Source: an uncultured Eubacteriales bacterium (GTDB lineage: Bacteria > Bacillota > Clostridia > Oscillospirales > QAMX01). Taken from it: DNA of 10,141 nucleotides. The stretch spans positions 1-10,141 of the forward strand of contig URVL01000074.1 of assembly GCA_900551265.1 (NCBI GenBank). The letters run 5' to 3'. The translations under genes and the position numbers were made by a program. Under the pieces are notes generated by a model. That model had not been told where the DNA came from. It made no database searches and worked only from the letters and a program-made list of their open reading frames with translations. Shown one piece after another: positions 6,923 through 10,141 of this stretch (its first letter is position 1; each line of letters starts with the position of its first letter).

Positions 6923-8245
6923 GTGAAAAAGAATCAGGCGGCAGATCGCGTTTTGTTTACCAAAGATATGAAACGTACGCACAAGATCCTGTTTCCGGAT
7001 ATGTTGCCGATCCATTTTGAGATTATTCGGCATGTATTTGCAGAGTATGGGTATCAAACGGAGGTTTTACATAACGAAGGGCGCGAGGTCATCAATACGG
7101 GATTACAATATGTCCATAACGATACCTGTTATCCCGCCCTTCTTGTGATCGGACAGTTTATAAGCGCCCTGAAGAGTGGAAACTATGACCTTGACCATGT
7201 TGCACTGATGATTACGCAGACGGGCGGCGGCTGCCGTGCATCTAACTACATTTTTCTGCTCCGAAAGGCCTTGAAAAAAGCGGGCCTTGAAAAGATTCCG
7301 GTTATTAGTCTGAACATGTCAGGCCTGGAATCAAACCCCGGCTTTCATTTGACGCTCCCGATGCTGGTAAAAATGATGGCTGCGCTGGTTTACGGTGATG
7401 AACTGATGCTGCTTGGCAATCAGGTGCGTCCATATGAAAAAAATCCTGGCGATACCGATGCGCTTGTAAACGACTGGGCCGGTCGTATTGGGGCGATGCT
7501 CAATAGCCGGCGTGGTTTTACGCTTCCCGAAATGCGCCGGCTTTTTGGGGAAATTTCGCGTGATTTTGCCGCGGTGCCGCAAGAACGCCGTGCAAAAATC
7601 CGCGTGGGCGTTGTAGGGGAGATTTATGTGAAATTTTCTCCGCTCGGAAATAATGGACTGGAAAAATTCCTGCTGGAACAGGGCTGTGAAGTGATGCTTC
7701 CAGGAGTAATGGGATTTGTCATGTATTCGCTCTCAAATCAGGAAGTGGACCGCAAGCTCTATGGTGGAAAAGCGGTAATGTCACGTCTTTCCAAGGTGGC
7801 GCTGCATTATCTGGAGGCTGTGGAACAGGCGATGCTGGATGCAATTCGCGCGCCCGGATGCTTTACGGCTCCCTCTCCGTTTTCCCGGCTTGAAAAGCTG
7901 GGGGAACGCGTCATCAATCGCGGAAGCAAGATGGGCGAGGGCTGGCTCTTGACTGCCGAGACTTTAGAGCTTGTCGAAAATGGTTACCCCAATGTGGTTT
8001 GTGCGCAGCCGTTTGGATGTCTGCCAAATCATATTAACGGACGTGGCATGATGAACCGAATTAAGGAACTTGCCCCGCAGGCCAATATTGTTGCGATCGA
8101 TTATGACTCCGGTGCATCACGCGTTAATCAGGAAAATCGGATTAAATTGATGCTTTCTTCTGCAAAACGTTCTGGTGATCCGGTCGCCGAATCATGCGAG
8201 GAGGAACTCGCTCACAGCGGCAAAGAGGAATATGCTATGACGTGA
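6923..8245 (+). CDS. HgdB-like (2-hydroxyacyl-CoA dehydratase-like) partner of the activase protein
   Basis: This protein of 440 residues corresponds to the C-terminal third of the roughly 1400-residue activase-related polyproteins of anaerobes. Conserved stretches include HNDTCYPALLVIGQF (65-79, Cys69), TQTGGGCRASNY (100-109 region, Cys104), GEIYVKFSPLGNNGLE (232-247), and the end block QPFGCLPNHINGRGMMNRIK (362-381, Cys366) with IDYDSGASRVNQENR (392-406). Other cysteines are 255, 313, 360 and 425. These could ligate an Fe-S cluster, but which ones do so is not known. No signal peptide or membrane helix is seen, so it is cytoplasmic. The GTG at 6923 was chosen because GAGGTGG lies eight bases upstream. 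The frame stays open back to TTG 6851, but that would overlap the upstream gene without a site. It is co-transcribed with the activase gene, and its site overlaps that gene's TGA. The two proteins probably form one complex. Confidence 0.9.
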   Translation: MKKNQAADRVLFTKDMKRTHKILFPDMLPIHFEIIRHVFAEYGYQTEVLHNEGREVINTGLQYVHNDTCYPALLVIGQFISALKSGNYDLDHVALMITQTGGGCRASNYIFLLRKALKKAGLEKIPVISLNMSGLESNPGFHLTLPMLVKMMAALVYGDELMLLGNQVRPYEKNPGDTDALVNDWAGRIGAMLNSRRGFTLPEMRRLFGEISRDFAAVPQERRAKIRVGVVGEIYVKFSPLGNNGLEKFLLEQGCEVMLPGVMGFVMYSLSNQEVDRKLYGGKAVMSRLSKVALHYLEAVEQAMLDAIRAPGCFTAPSPFSRLEKLGERVINRGSKMGEGWLLTAETLELVENGYPNVVCAQPFGCLPNHINGRGMMNRIKELAPQANIVAIDYDSGASRVNQENRIKLMLSSAKRSGDPVAESCEEELAHSGKEEYAMT

Positions 8246-8281
8246 TATTTTTGTATGGAATATCTGTTGGTACTGGAACAA

Positions 8282-8309
8282 ACTTTTAAAAGTGTCTAAA
8301 ATTCAGACA
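8282..8309. repeat. Two adjacent short inverted repeats before the terminator
   Basis: ACTTTTAAAAGT at 8282-8293 is a perfect 12-bp palindrome. TGTCT at 8293-8297 pairs with AGACA at 8305-8309. They lie between the operon's last stop codon and its terminator. They may stabilise the mRNA 3' end or be chance in AT-rich DNA. Confidence 0.4.
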
Positions 8310-8315
8310 AATTCT

Positions 8316-8351
8316 GTGCTGTGGGCAAATTTTGCACACAGCACTTTTTTT
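8316..8351 (+). terminator. Intrinsic terminator of the activase operon
   Basis: GTGCTGTG (8316-8323) pairs with CACAGCAC (8337-8344). After one G-A mismatch the stem continues with GCAA (8325-8328) against TTGC (8332-8335). A run of seven T follows at 8345-8351. It ends transcription 70 bases after the second activase gene. Confidence 0.9.
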
Positions 8352-8358
8352 GTCCATT

Positions 8359-8385
8359 TTTACAGAGAACGGCGCATACTATAAT
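8359..8385 (+). promoter_or_regulatory. Probable promoter of the envelope operon
   Basis: TATAAT at 8380-8385 matches the -10 consensus. The best -35 is TTTACA at 8359-8364 with a short 15-base spacer; TTTTAC at 16 bases is an alternative. It sits between the upstream terminator and the DUF308 gene, where a promoter is expected. The leader would be only about 25 nt. Confidence 0.55.
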
Positions 8386-8415
8386 AAATAATGTAGATTA
8401 TGGGGAGGTTTATAT

Positions 8416-9003
8416 ATGGGAGCCTTGAAACGTTCCAAGTGGGGGTATTTCATTTTTTCGCTTCTTTTGTGCTTGACAGGTCTGGCGCTGATTATTTGGC
8501 CTGAGATTTCCGCGGAAACATTTTGCGTGGTGATCGGTGCGATTAGTCTGATATATGGCATAGTAAAACTAATCGAGTATTTTACACAGAGAGCTGCGGC
8601 CTATTCTTTTTTCCAGTTTGACTTGGCGGGAGGCATATTCTTTGTAATTATTGGAATGATATTTTTGCTGCGCCCGGCCTATATTCTCACCATTCTGCCG
8701 GTAGTTGTGGGGTTTTATATGATTGTCGATGGTGTCGTAAAAATTCAAACCTCAGTTGACGCAAAACATTATGGCCTGCGTGCTTGGTGGCTGATATTGG
8801 TCTGTGCGCTTTTGTGCGCGGGAATGGGCATATACCTTCTCTTTTACCCCTTTGAGGGTGGGACATTTCTTATGATCTTGCTTGGTATTTCCATATTGTT
8901 TGATGGCGTGCAAAATATTTTTAACGCTATTTATACTGCCAAGATGATGAGCAACCTGCACCGTATATTTGAAGAGGGGCCGGACAGCGGTACGGCCAGA
9001 TAG
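8416..9003 (+). CDS. DUF308 / HdeD-like integral membrane protein
   Basis: This protein of 195 residues has six predicted helices, at about 10-28, 35-55, 67-85, 88-109, 123-143 and 149-172. They form three hairpin pairs, with a proline after the first helix of each pair (WPE 28-30, RPA 86-88, YPF 144-146). This threefold pattern with small-residue-rich helices is characteristic of the DUF308 (PF03729, HdeD-like) family. HdeD itself is linked to acid resistance in enteric bacteria; the biochemical function of the family is unknown and should not be assumed here. The C-terminal tail (175-195) is polar. GGGGAGG seven bases before ATG 8416 fixes the start. It is the first gene of an operon, with 45 bases before the CrtO-like gene, so a role in envelope or membrane stress is plausible. 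Confidence 0.85.
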   Translation: MGALKRSKWGYFIFSLLLCLTGLALIIWPEISAETFCVVIGAISLIYGIVKLIEYFTQRAAAYSFFQFDLAGGIFFVIIGMIFLLRPAYILTILPVVVGFYMIVDGVVKIQTSVDAKHYGLRAWWLILVCALLCAGMGIYLLFYPFEGGTFLMILLGISILFDGVQNIFNAIYTAKMMSNLHRIFEEGPDSGTAR

Positions 9004-9048
9004 GTTATATTAATTTCCGTGATTTTTGTTACAAAGGAGGCGGCATGA

Positions 9049-9552
9049 ATGACGGCGCTCGTGTGGTGCTTGATTTATATGGGGTTACTTGGCATTCTTT
9101 CGCATTATGTGGGTGAATCGCTGCCACGCAGCTGGTTTTCGTACGATGCGGCGCCCTTTAAACCATATGCCTGGGAACGGGGCGGAAAAATTTATGAAAA
9201 GTTTGGTATCCGGCGCTGGAAGGATCATATGCCAGATATGAGCCGTGTGATGCGCGATATGATGCCGAAACGGCTCTCCTGGGGTATGAACGTTGATCAA
9301 ATTAAGAAGCTGATAACGGAGACCTGCGTGGCAGAGACGATTCATCGTATACTTTGCCTGTTGTCGGTGGGTATCTATTTCATTATGCCCACGGGAACGG
9401 GAGTTTTTTTGATGATACTATATATCCTGCTGTGTAATGTGCCGTTTATTATGATTCAGCGTTATAACCGGCCGCAGCTTGTACGACTGGTGGAAAAACT
9501 GGAGGCCAGGAGGGAACGAATCCGCGATGCGTGTGCTGATACTGTCGTGTAA
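9049..9552 (+). CDS. CrtO-like (glycosyl-4,4'-diaponeurosporenoate acyltransferase family) membrane protein
   Basis: This small protein of 167 residues is close in length to staphylococcal CrtO (about 165), the acyltransferase that esterifies the sugar of staphyloxanthin. It has one N-terminal helix (about 3-21), a cytosolic-type middle part with GGKIYEKFGIRRWKDHMPD (45-63) and ETCVAETIHR (91-100), and a C-terminal hydrophobic pair (about 101-114 and 117-136). NRPQL (140-144) and a charged helix follow. The conserved Glu and His in the ETxxAETxH stretch are candidates for catalysis, but that is inference. AAAGGAGG ends eight bases before ATG 9049. An ATG four bases upstream is in another frame and soon stops. 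The gene overlaps the following glycosyltransferase by 26 bases. No carotenoid gene is in the window, so the acceptor may be a glycolipid made by that neighbour. Confidence 0.72.
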   Translation: MTALVWCLIYMGLLGILSHYVGESLPRSWFSYDAAPFKPYAWERGGKIYEKFGIRRWKDHMPDMSRVMRDMMPKRLSWGMNVDQIKKLITETCVAETIHRILCLLSVGIYFIMPTGTGVFLMILYILLCNVPFIMIQRYNRPQLVRLVEKLEARRERIRDACADTVV

Positions 9553-10141
9553 TACGGGCGGAGGACACAATTCTACCGCCATGGCGCTTAAGGAATCCTT
9601 TCAGAAAATCAGCGTGCCGTGCGAAATCATGGATGTGCTTTCTTTTGGGAATCCGCTTTATGAACAGATTGTCACAAAAGGCCATGTCTTCCTCTATCGA
9701 AATATGCCCCGTCTGTTTGGATTGGGATATCGCTTTGAAGAGCGCCGTCATCCGGAAGGTCACAAGTCTATCGTTTATCGCCTGCAGACGGGGTATGCTG
9801 ACCGTTTGTACCGTTACATAACGGAAAATGAATTTGATACGGTTGTCTGTGTCCATGTTTTCGCGGCTGCGGCGCTGACCGAAATTCGAAAAAAATATGC
9901 GCCGGCACTGCGGATGTACTTTGTTGCAACGGATTATACATGCAGCCCAGGCGTCAGTGACCTTACTATGGACGCTTACTTTATACCACATGCAAAATTG
10001 ATTCCCGAATTTTTAGATAACGGTCTGCCGGAGGAACGTCTCATTTCAACGGGAATTCCTGTGCGGCAGGTGTTTTGCGGGAAAGCGGAGCAGCGCACTG
10101 CGCGCCACCGGCTCGGCTTGCCGGAAACGGGACGTTTGGCG
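9527..10141 (+). CDS. MGDG synthase / UgtP-type glycolipid glycosyltransferase, 5' part (truncated by window end)
   Basis: The reading frame is open from ATG 9527 to the window's last base, giving 205 residues of an expected 370-400. The N-terminus MRVLILSCNTGGGH (1-14) carries the GGGH loop of the family. ATDYTCSPGVSD (134-145) and STGIPVRQVF (174-183) match conserved points of the N-terminal (acceptor) half of MGDG synthase and bacterial diacylglycerol glucosyltransferase (GT28, GT-B fold). Such enzymes transfer a sugar from UDP-glucose or UDP-galactose to diacylglycerol at the inner face of the membrane. The C-terminal nucleotide-sugar domain is missing, so donor specificity cannot be read. 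AGGAGG lies 13 bases upstream, which is rather far. The 26-base overlap with the CrtO-like gene suggests translational coupling. Confidence 0.88.
   Translation, partial: MRVLILSCNTGGGHNSTAMALKESFQKISVPCEIMDVLSFGNPLYEQIVTKGHVFLYRNMPRLFGLGYRFEERRHPEGHKSIVYRLQTGYADRLYRYITENEFDTVVCVHVFAAAALTEIRKKYAPALRMYFVATDYTCSPGVSDLTMDAYFIPHAKLIPEFLDNGLPEERLISTGIPVRQVFCGKAEQRTARHRLGLPETGRLA

Noticed and set aside
6851..6923. Frameshift or sequencing error separating the two activase genes
   Set aside because: The second gene has its own well-placed ribosome binding site and start codon after the first stop, which favours two real genes. An error cannot be fully excluded without other sequences.
9449..9991. 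Minus-strand open frame of 180 codons at the right end
   Set aside because: It overlaps, on the other strand, both the CrtO-like gene and a clear MGDG-synthase-type N-terminus, and has no sign of a start site.

Overview
The window looks like chromosomal DNA of an anaerobic Firmicute, most likely from the Clostridia or a related class. The signs are strong AGGAGG-type ribosome binding sites, GTG starts, and sigma-A-like promoters ending in TATAAT. A very large HgdC/BadF-type activase protein and a membrane-bound pyrophosphatase also fit an energy-limited fermenter. A species cannot be named from the sequence alone. No insertion sequence, phage gene or CRISPR array is visible, so this is ordinary chromosome rather than a mobile island.

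Layout, left to right. (1) The 3' end of a tRNA, probably tRNA-Gly, followed by a strong intrinsic terminator. (2) A convergent minus-strand gene for a PF00756-type esterase whose nucleophile serine is replaced by alanine. (3) An intergenic region of about 560 bp holding a perfect consensus promoter (TTGACA-N17-TATAAT) and a leader of about 200-260 nt without an obvious riboswitch. (4) A membrane-bound proton-type pyrophosphatase (hppA family) with a K+-independent signature and unusual ion-gate residues, closed by a 16-bp terminator hairpin. (5) A promoter and a two-gene operon of 966 and 440 codons. Together these equal the giant 'acyl-CoA dehydratase activase-related' polyprotein of many anaerobes, here split in two. 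The first protein carries two ASKHA ATPase/[4Fe-4S] activator modules, a Cys cluster and an HgdB-like part; the second is another HgdB-like part. A terminator follows. (6) A promoter and an envelope operon running off the right edge: a six-helix DUF308/HdeD-like membrane protein, a small CrtO-like acyltransferase, and the N-terminal half of an MGDG-synthase/UgtP-type glycolipid glycosyltransferase.

How the genes may work together. The pyrophosphatase would conserve energy from PPi as an ion gradient. The activase pair would carry out an ATP-driven low-potential electron transfer to a substrate that the window does not reveal; no classical hydroxyacyl-CoA dehydratase, CoA-transferase or acyl-CoA dehydrogenase gene lies beside it. 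The last operon points to membrane glycolipid synthesis and possibly glycolipid acylation. The observations most worth a second look are the Ser-to-Ala esterase, the altered pyrophosphatase gate, the split activase polyprotein with two HgdB-like parts, and the CrtO-like acyltransferase coupled to a glycolipid glycosyltransferase instead of carotenoid genes.
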